Notes: generated by a model from the letters alone, not told the origin. A DNA stretch of 64,000 bases from Tetraselmis striata (GCA_006384855.1 VCJN01001312.1:151797-215796); one strand, 5' to 3'; positions 1 through 16,576 are shown, counted from the stretch's first letter. A program made the numbers and translations.

Positions 1-577
1 ATATTTACGCCCGCAATACTAATATGTACAGCGACTCCGCGGATGCGTAGTCGTACTACCTTTGCGGGGAGTTATACCTGCTAGTATAGCAGAACATTAT
101 GGCTAAAGGGAAATGGAGTATAACACCTGACCAACCCCATGCGAGGAGACGTGATGGGGACGGAGGGGTCGTAGCCTGTGCCGTAGTAGTCGTAGAAACC
201 AATGTCTTCATCATCTATCCAGTCCACGGATGCACGCTTGACAGGCTCGAACCACCACACATGGGCGTAGAGAGGCTCCCGCACGCGCGCCTCCATGCTG
301 TCCTGCCGTCATCCCATACACACCGGAGGATTTGGCAAGGCGGAAAAGTATCAGGAAGCCGATCGACACCAATTTGTGGGGAGGGGGTGAAGTTGTGTGT
401 GGGGGCTGAATGCGCACATGTTTGGAGGAGATATCGCGATAGGTGGATACTCTTGCGATGAGCGGCCAGGGGCAGGGGTTCCTATCCTCTTTTTCATAGG
501 GAAATTTTAATAATTCATCCTCTAGGGCTATTTAGTACCGGCATATACTCAAATGTAGCTTGACATGGTGTAGAAAC
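1..577. other. No gene recognised
   Basis: Short open frames on both strands overlap each other and none shows a recognisable domain or a splice pattern. No structural RNA was seen. The stretch ends at the target duplication of the first SINE copy. Confidence 0.5.
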
Positions 578-589
578 ACACCCCTTCCC

Positions 590-745
590 GGTCCCGGGTT
601 TCCCCGGTTGATGCATTAGCCCTTCGGGGTTCGAATGAGGCAATGGTCTACGGGCTATGCCAGACCTACGACTGCAGTGGGCGCACGAGGTCAAGCGCTG
701 GGGCGGCTTCGGCCGACGTCCCGGGGCGAACTTTACTTTACTTTT
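590..745 (+). mobile_element. tRNA-derived SINE, copy A (5' truncated)
   Basis: This 156-bp copy is flanked by a perfect 12-bp target duplication, ACACCCCTTCCC, at 578-589 and 746-757, which fixes both ends. It lacks the tRNA-like head found in copies B-D and starts just before the conserved block with the box-B-like GGGGTTCGAATGAGG. It ends in the family tail AACTTTACTTTA. The duplication shows retroposition; 5' truncation implies a LINE-type machinery in trans. The LINE at 30754-35326 is a candidate donor of that machinery, but the two 3' ends are not alike, so this is a guess. Confidence 0.85.
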
Positions 746-757
746 ACACCCCTTCCC

Positions 758-2267
758 AGACGCCGCCCTCGTATATCAAATCTCACGCATGGCAGAGCAA
801 TACAGTGTGCCTCCGGGTGCCCCGTATAATGTGGGCCAGCGTGAGCCTCCCTTCATATCGCGCGCGTGGATTATCAGGCAGCTGAGTGACGGCGCAATTT
901 GAATCGGCATGCATGTCGCTTTACCTCCCAAAGCGCCTGGGCGGCATCCTCCAAGGTGTGCGTGTCGCCAAGCAGTCGGACCTGCTTGCCCACGTGGCCG
1001 AAGGTGAGCGTCACGACCTTCCTCGCAGGGGGAGTTGCTGCATTCTCCTTCGCATTGCTCGTCACGACTGTGGCCTGCGCCCGCGGGGCGGTCGGCTCCT
1101 CGGAGGCTGCGACGGGAGCCGAGGCTGCCGGGCACATGGCGTTCGTTTCCGCAGCCATGACTTTACCGACTACGGGTACTCAAATAACAACCTGCGTGTC
1201 GGAAGTGACGTCAGAGGTTCAAGATGCTCCCAGGCATTGGTGAGCAACAGCTGCTCACGCGTCGAAGTCAAGTCGAGCAGATCGGCAGGCGGTCTGTGAA
1301 CGAAGCGAAGGGCAGTACAAAGACACGCCGCCTACCGACATAACCGGGCGGCGGGGAGGGTAGGGACCTGCTCCTAGCGTTTCCGGGAGTCACGCAACGA
1401 ACGACTTCTGACAGCCGGGTGTGCGGCGAACGTCGTATTGCTGCCGTACTAGCTGCGTGTCTGATGCTCTGAATATGATAAATCTTGAAAACGAGGTGTC
1501 TCTTCCGCGCCATCACAGTTGGCAGTTCTTCCTTTCAGATTTTTCCAGCGGTCCTGGCTGGTCGTGGAGTTGGGGACGAAGCCGCGCGACGACAAACAGG
1601 TGTGGTTTGAATTTTGAATTTGAACGGCATATTATCCAGACCCCGGCACAGATGTAAATAGCGACTGCATCCGGTAGTAGGAGGAAACAACACGAATACA
1701 CTTATACAACTCAGCCCGGTTTTTCGTACCTGTACCAGGCGGTACATCGGCAAGTGCATCACGGCCAGGCTGGCAGGCCTCGTCTAATAGTCAGCCTGCT
1801 TGCGCCGGGTCTTCTGGCTCGCTATATCAATATTTACGAGTAGATGGGGATTCCTCCTATTATTCCTATATTTATATTTATATTATGGTCGGTACGTGCG
1901 GGTACCCGCGTCATCGGCCGTCGTCCGGCTGCTGGCTTTTGTTTTTTGTTTTTTCGCCTTATTGGGCGGCTGTCGTTGCCACACTGCCACGCGGACCGTC
2001 GATCGTCGTCATCAGCTTAACGGCGCGCACACGGCACCCCGACGCAAGTGGCTCCGCGGCGGCGGGCAGCTCTTCGCTTCACAGAGGCCAACGCCCACCT
2101 CCAATTTCTTCTCTTCTGCCGCCTGCCCTGGAGCCGCGCCCCGCCTGGCAAGCAGTCGCCACGAGAGCCTTTCCCAGGCAGCTAAGGCGTGCGCTGCAAG
2201 GGTTCCACTGCCAGTCTTATCCCGGGGGTGGCTGGGCCCCCCCAAAACGGCGTGCGCCCACCACCCG
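758..2267. other. Intergenic, one small open frame
   Basis: Apart from the open frame at 874-1158 (listed separately) nothing is recognised. The end, from about 1800, stays open in the frame of the downstream kinase but has no domain; it probably holds the promoter and 5' leader of that gene. Confidence 0.4.
874..1158 (-). CDS. Unrecognised 94-residue open frame
   Basis: I do not recognise this protein. The first half is alanine- and threonine-rich and looks disordered. The second half is mixed and basic at its end (VVTLTFGHVGKQVRLLGD, then a Trp/Arg/Lys-rich tail), more like real coding sequence than the overlapping frames. No intron or partner gene was identified. It lies just after a SINE copy in repeat-rich DNA and could be a fragment of a retroelement structural protein. 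Confidence 0.3.
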   Translation of the reverse strand: MAAETNAMCPAASAPVAASEEPTAPRAQATVVTSNAKENAATPPARKVVTLTFGHVGKQVRLLGDTHTLEDAAQALWEVKRHACRFKLRRHSAA

Positions 2268-4640
2268 ATGGTGGCTGCGGCGGCGGGCAGCAGCGGCCGG
2301 CTCTTCGACGGCAGCGCGGCGACTCTCCGCAGCGCGGCTGCACGCCGTCAGCCGCGCGCTCGTCAGCGCGGGTCGGTAGCCGTCGCTCGCGACGCAAGCG
2401 GCTCGGCGACGGATGGGCTGGCGCGAGCGCTGTCAGCGCCGGCGTGGTCGGCGGGGGAGGAGCGGAGGCCGTTGGTGCTGACGTTCCACTGGATCGTCGA
2501 CGACATCGTAAGCCACACCGGCGAGACGGCAATGTGCTGCCCCGGAGGTGGCGGGCCTGCAGACGGCGTTCGGGGTGCGGATAGCGGGCGGCGACTGCTG
2601 CATCAGCGCGCGCGTAGGTGGCGACGACTTTCCGGAGGCGCACCGCCAGTACGTCGACATTCTGGGCGCGAGCCTAAACCTTCTCGCCTTGCCCGGTGCG
2701 CGCCTCGCATTTCGAAATCCCAGCCTTGCTGGTTGGCTCTCCGCTGCGCATGCAAGGCGCGGAGCACCGACGGGAGAAAATATGAGGAATCCCATCACTT
2801 CCACTTGTCTATATATTACATCATCATGCGCGCATTTGCAGCTCGGCACGGTCAGTGTTGCACATTTTCTATGCTAGCGGTTGGGAATTCACGGAAGATG
2901 TTGGGCTCTGTCGATAAATATGATATACACCACGAGTTTTTTTCCGGACGAATCTCGGCCAGATTTGGTCCTGCATCCTGCCATCGTCGGCCACCAGTTT
3001 TTTTAGTTCGTCCACTTTTGTCTGGGGGGTTTCGCTTTCCGATGGCCCGGATGCCGCTTCCCTGAGGTGCCGGGCCCTCTGCATTTGCTCCGCAGGCAAG
3101 CAGACGCCGCGAGCCTGGCAGCTGGTGGAGGCAGACGGTCTGCGCACGCAGGTGTGGCGCAGCAGCGTCGCCGACTCAGAGGCAATGCTGGCGCTGGGCA
3201 GCGACCTCCTGCCGCGGGGCCTGACGCCCGACGGCGTGCACTTCGCCAGCTCGCCGCTGGCCAGCGCGGCGGGCTTCATCCGGCAGCTGAAGGCGGCGGG
3301 CGTGCCGCTGGTGGGGCATGAGGTGTACACGCACAACACGGAGCCGGTGTCGGCCGACACCGTGGCCGAGCTGGTCACCGGCGCCAGCTACTTTTCGCCC
3401 AACGCACTGGAGGCTGCGTGCCTACTGGCCGCCGCTGACCTGACGCCAGGGCAGCCCTGGCAGCCGCCGCCTGCCAGCCCCGCGCCGGACCTGCCGGCCG
3501 CCAAGGCGCTCGCGGTGCGGCTGTCCGCTGCGCACGGGCGCCAGAACGTGCTGCTGCGCTGCGGCCCGCTGGGCGCGCTGCTCACGGGGGCCGACGTGCC
3601 CGGCTGCCCCGACGGCGCCGCCCTGCATGTGCCCGCGTACACGCCCTCCGTGCTCGACTCCACCGGCTGCGGCAACACCTTTGCCGGCGCCTTCCAGGCG
3701 GGGCTGCTGGCGTCTGGGGACTGCGTGCATGCGCTGGCGGTTGCCGCTGCCGCCGCATCCCTCATGGGCGCGCACAAGGGTACGCCTCCCCTGTCTCCTG
3801 TGGAGTTGGCAACTCCACTTCCCAGATAGCAACCTCCCATCGATATTGCATTTGTTATTGTTTCTGTCTACAGATTCAGGTGTGGGAGTGTATAGAACAC
3901 TGAAAATAAGTGCCCACACCATCTGCTACTATATAGACGAGGTCAAATATAGACAATGTAGAGGTCAAATTTATATCCGATAAACAAATAAATATATATG
4001 CGTGCCTATAAATATATTTAGACCTATTATATGCAGGCATGTTATGTATGTAGATGTATATAACCATATCTGTGGATATTAAACCACACACCTGTTGGTC
4101 AAATGCGACCCCAATTACGACCTGGAGGCTTACGACCTGGGTTCTCATTACGGGTGTGCCGGCATCCACACATGTATTGTTTGTGCCATTAGCGCCCATT
4201 AGACCAATTGCTAGTATGCAGAGGTCAAATACAGACAAATTTATATCTGATATACCAATGAATAGATATGTATGTCTCTATGAATATATTTCGACCCAAT
4301 ATATGCAGGCATGTGTTATGTATATATGAATGAATGTAACCATATAACCATACATATAGATGAGAAATGTAACTGTTGGTGACATGCGACTCCAATCTAA
4401 GGCTTGCTGTATGTTCTGGGTTCTTATTACAGGTGTGCCGGCATCCACACATGTATTGTTAGTGCCATTAAAGTGCCCATTGGCCTGCCCCGCTACACTA
4501 ATCACGAGGATTGGCGTCTCACACGCTGCCTTGCCGCTCCAGGCGTGCCGCCCCTCAGCACCTCAGCGGACATGGACGCGTACATGGAGGTTGGGGAGCG
4601 GAGGACTAAGGAGCTGGCGGGCAAGGTCCGGGTGGTGTGA
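2268..4640 (+). CDS. PfkB-family carbohydrate kinase-like protein (MAK32-like), 3 exons, one frameshift
   Basis: Proposed exons are 2268-2695, 3096-3779 and 4543-4640. Both introns are phase 1 with clean joints (G|GTGCGC...CGCAG|GC and G|GTACGC...CCAG|GC). The product is about 402 residues if one extra base near 2550 is discounted. Visible features are an Ala/Arg-rich N terminus that may be a transit peptide, a glycine-rich GGGG patch near residue 95, TPRAWQ at the start of exon 2 and DSTGCGNTFAGAF near residue 330. The last is PfkB signature 2, but the usual catalytic Asp (GAGD) is Asn, as I recall for the MAK32 branch, so sugar phosphorylation is doubtful. The start ATG at 2268 is the first plausible one in frame; an upstream exon is possible. 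The frame changes between the end of the first 95 codons and AFGVRIAGG, through a single surplus base in GGCGGGCCTG: an assembly error or a real mutation. TGTAA lies 250 bases after the stop. Confidence 0.75.
3940..4490 (+). repeat. Two-copy direct repeat inside kinase intron 2
   Basis: AT-rich intron sequence is duplicated with an offset of about 280 bases. Both units hold GTGTGCCGGCATCCACACAT (near 4154 and 4433), GACCTGGGTTCT-like blocks before it and ATGCAGGCATGT-like blocks. The copies have diverged. The intron is unusually AT-rich compared with the exons. Confidence 0.75.
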
Positions 4641-4888
4641 GGCGGGCATGCTGCAGGCATCCCAAGGCTAGAGTAACGGCGGGATCCAGCGAGGAGGGCA
4701 GGCTGGAACGGCGCCAGAAGCTCCCGTCAACCCCCTCATCTCCCCCTTATTGCTTCCCTGAGAATAGTGTTCCGGGAAAGTGTAGATCATATTTTTCATT
4801 TGTTATTGAACGAAACGAAACGAGCGCGCTCGGCTGAGAGCATGGGGCAGTCCGTGCTCGATGCGCAACTTGAGCAATGAAAGCAGTG

Positions 4889-4893
4889 TGTAA
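4889..4893 (+). terminator. TGTAA polyadenylation signal candidate, kinase gene
   Basis: TGTAA is the usual chlorophyte poly(A) signal. This one lies about 250 bases after the kinase stop codon. The motif is short, so chance is possible. Confidence 0.35.
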
Positions 4894-5918
4894 CCCAGAG
4901 TGGCCGTCAAGCTGACCACTCCAATGGAGCCCCCCAGCGAGCATTGCCTCCTGGCATGCATCGAGTGCCCCTCCATGCTTTCTGGCGGCCCGGTTTTCTG
5001 CCAAGCACGCCACGGTGGGGAGCCGGGGATTGTGCGGCGCACCCCCTTCCTCATCTCCCCCACAGGTCCGTCGGCACTAGATTAAGTACAAGCGACATAC
5101 AACAGGATTTAGCACAGCACCATACATAAGTTCGCCCAGTACTTACCCCCGCAGGAAACAGCTTAAGTTTACAAGAACAATCGATGCATGATTAGTAGCG
5201 CTGTGCTGCACCATGGCCACTTGGCGTACAGGGGCCCCACCCTGAGCGCTTCAATTAGTTGTCCCTCCCTGTGCGGGTTGGCCGGGGGCGGGCCCTTCCC
5301 TGATGCTGGGTAGAGACAGCTTGATGCAGTTGTCAAGAGAAAGAGCTTATCAAGAGAAAGAGCGGCTTGTCAAGCGAAAGAGCTTGACTCAGTTGTAACA
5401 AGTCTTGTATTCAGTTTGTCCGTTGTGTGGTGCATGCGCATCACCTCCCATTCACTGTGAAACCACTATTACTACGCACTCAGCAGCAGCCGATCCGCAT
5501 TGATGATGCACACCGTTAAATGTACCATGCATATCATACATCTATACCATCTATACCTCAGTACCGTGTACGCAGGCGCTCCAGCGATGTGCGTCGGTTC
5601 CAGTACCACATGACGCCCGCAGAAGGATGGATGAATGATACCCTTATTGCGCGTGCTTGTTCTTGTCCGCCTCGAACGGGCAGCACTGCCCCCCCCCCCC
5701 CCCCCCCCCCCGCCCGCCAGACATCTGTCTGGCCTGCAACGCCATGGCATGCACATTCTTAGCGCAATAGTTGTTGTCTGTGGCGCAAAAGTTGGAGCCG
5801 TGATGATGATAAAATAATAAACCCCTGCCCGTGGAAGGTGCCGCCTTACTGTTGACTGCCAGTCCTATGTGTCGGGGGAGAAAACAACTATAAAAAACAA
5901 ATAAGCCCCGACCTCAGC
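4894..5918. other. Intergenic with possible minus-strand exon
   Basis: A minus-strand open stretch at 4803-5063 encodes a hydrophobic segment (GGSIGVVSLTATLGYTLLSLL) that could be a membrane span, but no exon joints were established. The rest has a poly-C tract at 5692-5712 and a small direct repeat of AAGAGAAAGAGC (5337-5390). No other gene was recognised. Confidence 0.35.
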
Positions 5919-5928
5919 CTACACGCCA

Positions 5929-6121
5929 GTAATTCCCGGGACGTCGCGCATGCTCAGGCGGCTGAGGAGGTAGCCATACAAGCCATGCACTGCTGGCCAG
6001 CTGTCCTGCCTCTGCAGGGCTGTCATCCAACGCAATTTAATGGCAACCCACGTGAGCAGAATCCAAGCAAGAGTCCCACAGCACACAGCCTTTGCGGTGC
6101 AGCCCAGCACGGATCTGAAAC
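5929..6121 (-). CDS. Possible terminal exon of an unidentified membrane protein
   Basis: Read on the minus strand, an acceptor-like TTTCAG at about 6121 is followed by some 63 open codons ending in TAG. The segment has one strongly hydrophobic stretch (AKAVCCGTLAWILLTWVAIK) and then a mixed tail. It may belong with the hydrophobic open stretch at 4803-5063, or be 3' untranslated sequence of the Sel1-like gene just upstream. No family recognised. Confidence 0.25.
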
Positions 6122-6217
6122 ATGACACCCGGCGGGGGAGGGGGGGGGGAAGCTTTGCTGAATCACCCCAGAAACCCGGGGCTGGGGCGGTGGGCTGGGC
6201 TGAGGCCCGGCAGTACA

Positions 6218-6222
6218 TTACA
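6218..6222 (-). terminator. TGTAA polyadenylation signal candidate, Sel1-like gene
   Basis: TGTAA on the minus strand, about 260 bases past the stop codon. Short motif, so weak evidence by itself. Confidence 0.3.
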
Positions 6223-6289
6223 AGCATGCTGCGCGGTCGCCGCTCTCGAGCCAGCGGCTGGCCCGCATGCCCACACGCTTACACATCCA

Positions 6290-6321
<32 letters not shown>
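6290..6321 (+). repeat. (CT)n microsatellite
   Basis: About 14 CT units, then degenerate C/T-rich and CACA sequence. It lies just past the 3' end of the minus-strand Sel1-like gene. Confidence 0.9.
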
Positions 6322-6328
<7 letters not shown>

Positions 6329-6481
6329 CCTCACACTCACATGGCGCCCAGGTCACCCAGGTAGAGCCCATTGCCGTCTGCGCTCCGCAAGGCCGGCACG
6401 ACTGACAGGCGGGATGCCTCACCGATCGGCACAGGCCAAGGAAGGGGCTGCCGCACCCGGGCGGGGCGGCCGAGTCGCGCC

Positions 6482-7664
6482 TCACAGCTCGCAGTAGACG
6501 CGGCGCATGCGGTAGCCGCGCTTCTTGGCCTTGGCCGCCCACTCCCGGCCCGCCTGCCGCCCGCAGAGCGCCGCGGGGACAGTCAGTCAGTGACGGGCAG
6601 CGCCTCCCGGGGAGACCCGGGAAAAGGACACCATCGCGAACGACACGGAACGGCACAAACTGTTCTGGATACGGTGCCGAGGCAACGTTATCTACGGTGT
6701 AAGGAACGCTACGGGTAAGGACCTACCCTGCCTGCCAGAAGTCAAATGTAGACAAAACTTTGGCGGAACTATAACAAATGTCACTATAGGTTGCAAGCAA
6801 GCCCGGTTAGAGGCTTGTAATAGTAAGGGTGCTAATAGGCACGTTGGCGCCCGCAGAAAAAAAACCGCCTCAAGCCTCAAGCTGGGGCGCATGGACACCC
6901 TTGGCGCACTCACTATCGTTCCGCCATAGTTTGGTCTACAATTGACGTCTGGCAGGCAGGGCGGGATCTTATTCGCAGCGTTCTCATTCCCACATTGGCA
7001 TCTGCAAGGTACCCGAAGGCAGGGTAGGCCGTCCTGCGTACCGGCTGCGAGTGTAAGGCTGGGAGCAGATATCGCTGCCATGCATGGAAAGCACGCGACT
7101 GCACCACCGCTGATACTGCTGAACTGTACCGGTGGGCTGTTGGGCTTGGGCTGGTTCCTATCTGCACATGAGAACATCGACGCCGAGAACGCGGCCAAAG
7201 GGGGGAGGGCGGGGCAGAGCGCTGGTGCTTGCCCAGCGTTATCATTGACCCCAAGAGACCTGCCGTCCTCGAGGCATAGCCACGTGGTACCCCCTCCGTT
7301 CCCTCTCTTAACGGTGCATCATGACATCGGCGTTTTCTAGTCGCGAGGCGGCCCGGCGCACCTCGGGGTCTGCGTCGCAGCCGTAGCCCTCCTGGAGCAT
7401 CTCGCCCAGCAGCGCCTGCATCTTGACGTCGCCGCGCTGCGCCTCGCGGTACGTCTCCTGGAACCAGCGCTGCACGCCGTCGGTGACCACGTCCGTGAGC
7501 GGGATCCCCTGGCCGCGGTGGATCTCCTTGTCCCCGGCGGCGCGCTGGTGGGCGGGCAGTGTGGAGGGGCCGCCCGTGGCGGCGCCCCCGGCCTGGCCGG
7601 AGCTGCTGGGGCCGGGGTCGCATGCGCGCTCGGCGGAGCTGCCTGGGGTGCAGGGGCGGCGCAT
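6482..7664 (-). CDS. Small Sel1/TPR-like repeat protein, 2 exons
   Basis: Minus-strand exons 7664-7362 and 6553-6482 are joined in phase 0 (GAG|GTGCGC...GGCAG|GCG) and give 124 residues. A Gly/Ala/Ser-rich first third may be a targeting or disordered segment. From about residue 55 comes one helical repeat: VVTDGVQRWFQETYREA, then a Sel1-type core with GEMLQEGYGCDADPE. The final exon adds WAAKAKKRGYRM and a basic C terminus ending RRVYCEL. The pattern resembles a short plant protein family with a single Sel1-like unit following a V-x-W-F helix; its function is not known to me. Its 808-base intron holds two MITE copies. The ATG at 7664 is the first in frame; an additional 5' exon is not excluded. 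Confidence 0.65.
6672..6855 (+). mobile_element. Intronic MITE, copy 1
   Basis: Member of a family of about 150-185 bp with ends like GGGTGCCGACG...CGTCGGCACCC and a core near GACCCGCCCTGCCTGCCA followed by TAGACGAAAC and TATAGCGGAACT-like blocks. This copy lies in the intron of the Sel1-like gene, in antisense to that gene, and runs tail to tail with copy 2. Confidence 0.75.
6864..7005 (-). mobile_element. Intronic MITE, copy 2
   Basis: Inverted relative to copy 1 and adjacent to it across a short A-run. The core GCCCTGCCTGCCAGACGTCA and AATGAGAACGCTGCGAATAA blocks are clear; the outer 3' end is worn. Same intron of the Sel1-like gene. Confidence 0.65.
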
Positions 7665-9293
7665 GCCGGGAGGGCGTCAGTGGCAGTACGTCAAGGCAGT
7701 AGAGCGGCGATTGGCTGAACAGTGGGCGGCGCGAGTTAGGTGTTTCCGATGCTAAAGAGACAATATCATACATACATTAGGGCTTCAGCTGCTTACCCAA
7801 CTGGGATGCGGTGATGCCCTCTAAGCACCCCCAGCTCGATACAAGGTTCCCCTCTCTCCCTTCTCTCTCTCTCTCTCGCTCTCTGTCATATACATCCGGT
7901 ATATATAAATATATATACTTTATGGAAACTAGAGACAGCCTCTGCAAATGGCATTGAAAGCGTTGAAGGTGCAGCGCCAGGACGAAAAATATGTGATACC
8001 TCCAGTTTGCCTATTTTCAAACGAAAGACAATATCGAGGGCCGGGGGATTCGGCAAAATAGGGGGTGGCGGCGGGCAGCGGATGAGGCGCTGATGTCGTC
8101 GTACTCGAGACTCGCCCTTCGGCGGCCGCCCGGCGGCTGTTTACCCGTTGATGTCGAGTGTGGATCCCTTAGCCCGTTTGCGAGGCCGCCGTGGCACGCG
8201 CGGTGCACTTGCCCCCCCCCCCCCCCCCCCCCCCCCCCGCTTTTACTACAGTATCGGGAGGTTCCCTCCCTCCAGATGCATCCCGCCGTGGGATGAGCTA
8301 CCGTATTTGTTGTTTCAAATATTTTATAATCTGATCGCGGTGGCGCGAAGATACTCACCGCCGGCGGCCGACCCGCTCCCGCCTGGGTTCTTGCTCGACT
8401 GCATGGCCCCCGTGGTGGCTGTGGCCGCAGCCGCCGTCGCTGCTTCCGAGTCCGCACCCGAAGCTCCGCCTTCTCGCGCTGAGGGGGGAGGACGCGGGGA
8501 GGTGGGGACGGAGGTGGTTTTCGTGGCGGTCGTGGTAGTAGGCGGGGGGCTGATGATGGGCGCCGCCCGCTTCCGCCTGGATGCGGAAGTACCCGTAGTA
8601 CTGAACCCTAGCCGGTCGTTCCGCTGAGTAGCGGCGGTGCGCTTCGTCCCGCTGCTGCCAGGCGGGGCAGCCGCCTCGTCTGGCTGCTCGGCGCCGCTGG
8701 CCTCCGTGGTGCCGTCTGCCCCACACGGGCCGCTAGAGGGCGCTCTGGCTACGGCTCGGCCGCCGCTCCCGCCGGCTGACTCCACACCCAACACGAGCCC
8801 AGACGACGACGCGCTACAAGAGCGCGGCGGGCGAGTTGTAACCGGTGAAGTAGGAGTTACGACTGCTCTCCGCCACTTCCCGGTTGTACCAGTACTGACA
8901 CGGGAACGCTCAGTACTGCGCCGATTACTAGCACCTCTGCAGCAAAAACAGTAAGGACACGCTGCCGTTGCTCGCCGCGTAGTCGTCGCGCGGACGGTGG
9001 TGTGCCGCGGGGCGGACAGGTGGAAGTAGTGGTGTGCTGCAGAATACTGGAAATAGGCTGCGAGGAACGCGAATAGCGCTGGGGGCCGCAGGCACCGGCC
9101 GCATGAGTTCTGGGTCAGACGAGAGTGGTCGGCGCGTAGGGTTGTGGCGTGCTTGTGGGAACTACAGGTACTGTACGGGTACCTGTACGCTGCGCTACCG
9201 CCGTCGACTGGCCGCCGGGCGACCATGCTCGTGGTTTTATCGCGACCAGCAGGCGGCGCGGGCGGTTTGAGGTTTGGTTTTTCGTTTTTTTTT
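7665..9293. other. No confident gene; low-complexity open frames
   Basis: Contains (CT)n at 7863-7885, a poly-C tract at 8213-8238, and a minus-strand frame open at 9316-8324. That frame is Ser/Thr/Pro/Ala-rich throughout and overlaps an equally open second minus frame and plus frames, so GC-rich composition alone may keep it open. If any gene is here, it would be a disordered protein on the minus strand. AGTACC/CCAGTACTG-like motifs occur near 8890-8915. Confidence 0.35.
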
Positions 9294-9427
9294 CGCCCCC
9301 GGGACAGGACTGGCACCAGTGAAACCCTTGCAGCGTCTCTACGACGGCCGTTTAGGCAGCAATCCAGTTACGGAAAGCCCTGGGTTTGGTTACCTGTAAT
9401 CCTTACACGGCGGGCGGCGTTGCGGCG

Positions 9428-9458
<31 letters not shown>

Positions 9459-9671
9459 GCTGTACGCGGGGTTCAGCGGGGTTTCTAAAACCTAGCGGCT
9501 AAGCCAATTCCGCACACTGCGAAGCTCAGGGCAAGCGGGGCGGGCCGGGGCGGGCCGGGGCGGGGGAAGCTCAGGCCAGCAGCAGGCAAGCGGTCCTTGC
9601 CTGCTGCAAGCGGTCCAGTAAGGATTAATCCTTTTATACAAGTAGCTCGGCCTCACACCAGTAGCTCCCGG

Positions 9672-9706
9672 TTTTCTAATTCTGGGGAACTGCCCTTTTT
9701 GTAATT
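9672..9706 (+). mobile_element. Ultra-short LINE insertion (35 nt) with 18-bp duplication
   Basis: The inserted bases match the last part of the LINE 3' tail (TTTTCTAATTCTGGGGAACT and on to TTTTTGTAATT). They are flanked by CACACCAGTAGCTCCCGG at 9654-9671 and again at 9707-9724. The duplication and the 3'-end match show an extremely 5'-truncated copy of the family whose full copy is at 30754-35326. Confidence 0.85.
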
Positions 9707-9739
9707 CACACCAGTAGCTCCCGGGAGGCTACCATGGCG

Positions 9740-9835
9740 GTTCCTGCCTCTGTTGGCCCGTAGCTGGATTTCCTTCTGGATTTCCTTCTGGATTTCTGTG
9801 TGGATTTCTTGAATGTTGCGTCTAGCTCATGTAAT
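9740..9835 (+). repeat. Dispersed repeat tail ending CTCATGTAATCAT
   Basis: Matches 22926-23030 closely: GGCGGTT-CCTGCCTCTG, two or three TGGATTTCCTTC units and a GAATGTTGCGTCTAGCTCAT-like end. Related ends (AGCTCATGTAA) occur at 9990-10010, 24270-24300, and inverted at 25565-25592 and 55410-55430. These look like 3' tails of one retroelement lineage, the one at 23231-24305. Confidence 0.6.
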
Positions 9836-9894
9836 CATCAGCAGCTCCCGGGAAACTACCGGGTTTCACTGGTGCCAGTCCTGTCCCGGGGGCG

Positions 9895-10468
9895 GGTAAA
9901 AAACTACCGGGTTGCTACTCGCGGGTAGACTACCAGTAGAGGACCTTTTTTATTGTCCTTTTTTGGTGATTTCCTGATATCGCCTTCTGCTGCTCGATAG
10001 CTCATGTAAATATATAAATATCACGTTCGTTCGCCACATCCGCGAAAGATGCCTTTGTGGTTAGACCAGGAGTAGTACCTACTGTCAGGCTACCAGTACT
10101 GTACACTACTACTGCTGCTGAATCCAGCCGCCGTATCTGAACATGATCGCGTCATCCACCCAGGTGCCAGTGTGGCAGTGTGGCACTTCAGAATTTTCAT
10201 GACTCGGTGAAAGTATCACGATATGAATAAGGATATGTTTGCGACAATGCTCGAGCCGACAACGGTAGTAGGTGAGTGGAGTGGCACGTCACCGAAACCC
10301 AGCAGGAGCAAAGTAGAGTGGTCGCTATAGGTTGCCCTTAGATAGCCACCATTTGGCTGAGGCAAGGACTCTCTCGTCCGATCGACCACCACAGGCTCTA
10401 CAGCTAGCCAGCATTCGCCACCAACGCCCGCCCCGCATTGATTTCCCGCGCCTACGAATCCCTTCACG
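9895..10468. other. Upstream region of the GluRS gene
   Basis: Holds a second tail-like segment ending ATAGCTCATGTAAATATATA (about 9950-10015) and CCAGTACTGTAC-type sequence near 10090. No gene. The GluRS promoter presumably lies within 10150-10468, but no specific element can be named. Confidence 0.4.

Positions 10469-16576
<6,108 letters not shown>

Larger units (their letters stand above)
9294..9894. mobile_element. 601-bp segment with perfect 34-bp terminal inverted repeats
   Basis: The ends 9294-9327 and 9861-9894 are exact reverse complements over 34 bases; each includes GGGACAGGACTGGCACCAGT. The interior holds no ORF of note but includes a poly-G tract (9431-9459), a 35-nt LINE insertion and a tail of another repeat family. 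No clear target duplication flanks it, so it may be a MITE or a plain inverted duplication. Part of the left arm and its inner sequence (9300-9390) recurs inverted at about 39010-39112. Confidence 0.6.

Noticed and set aside
1800-3065. 421-codon open frame on the + strand
   Set aside because: It runs through the kinase exon 1 and then out of frame through intron 1. Only the part from about 2268 to 2550 is used; the rest is open because of GC-rich composition.
8324-9316. 330-codon minus-strand frame
   Set aside because: Low-complexity Ser/Thr/Pro/Ala throughout, with several overlapping open frames on both strands and no domain; not enough to call a gene.
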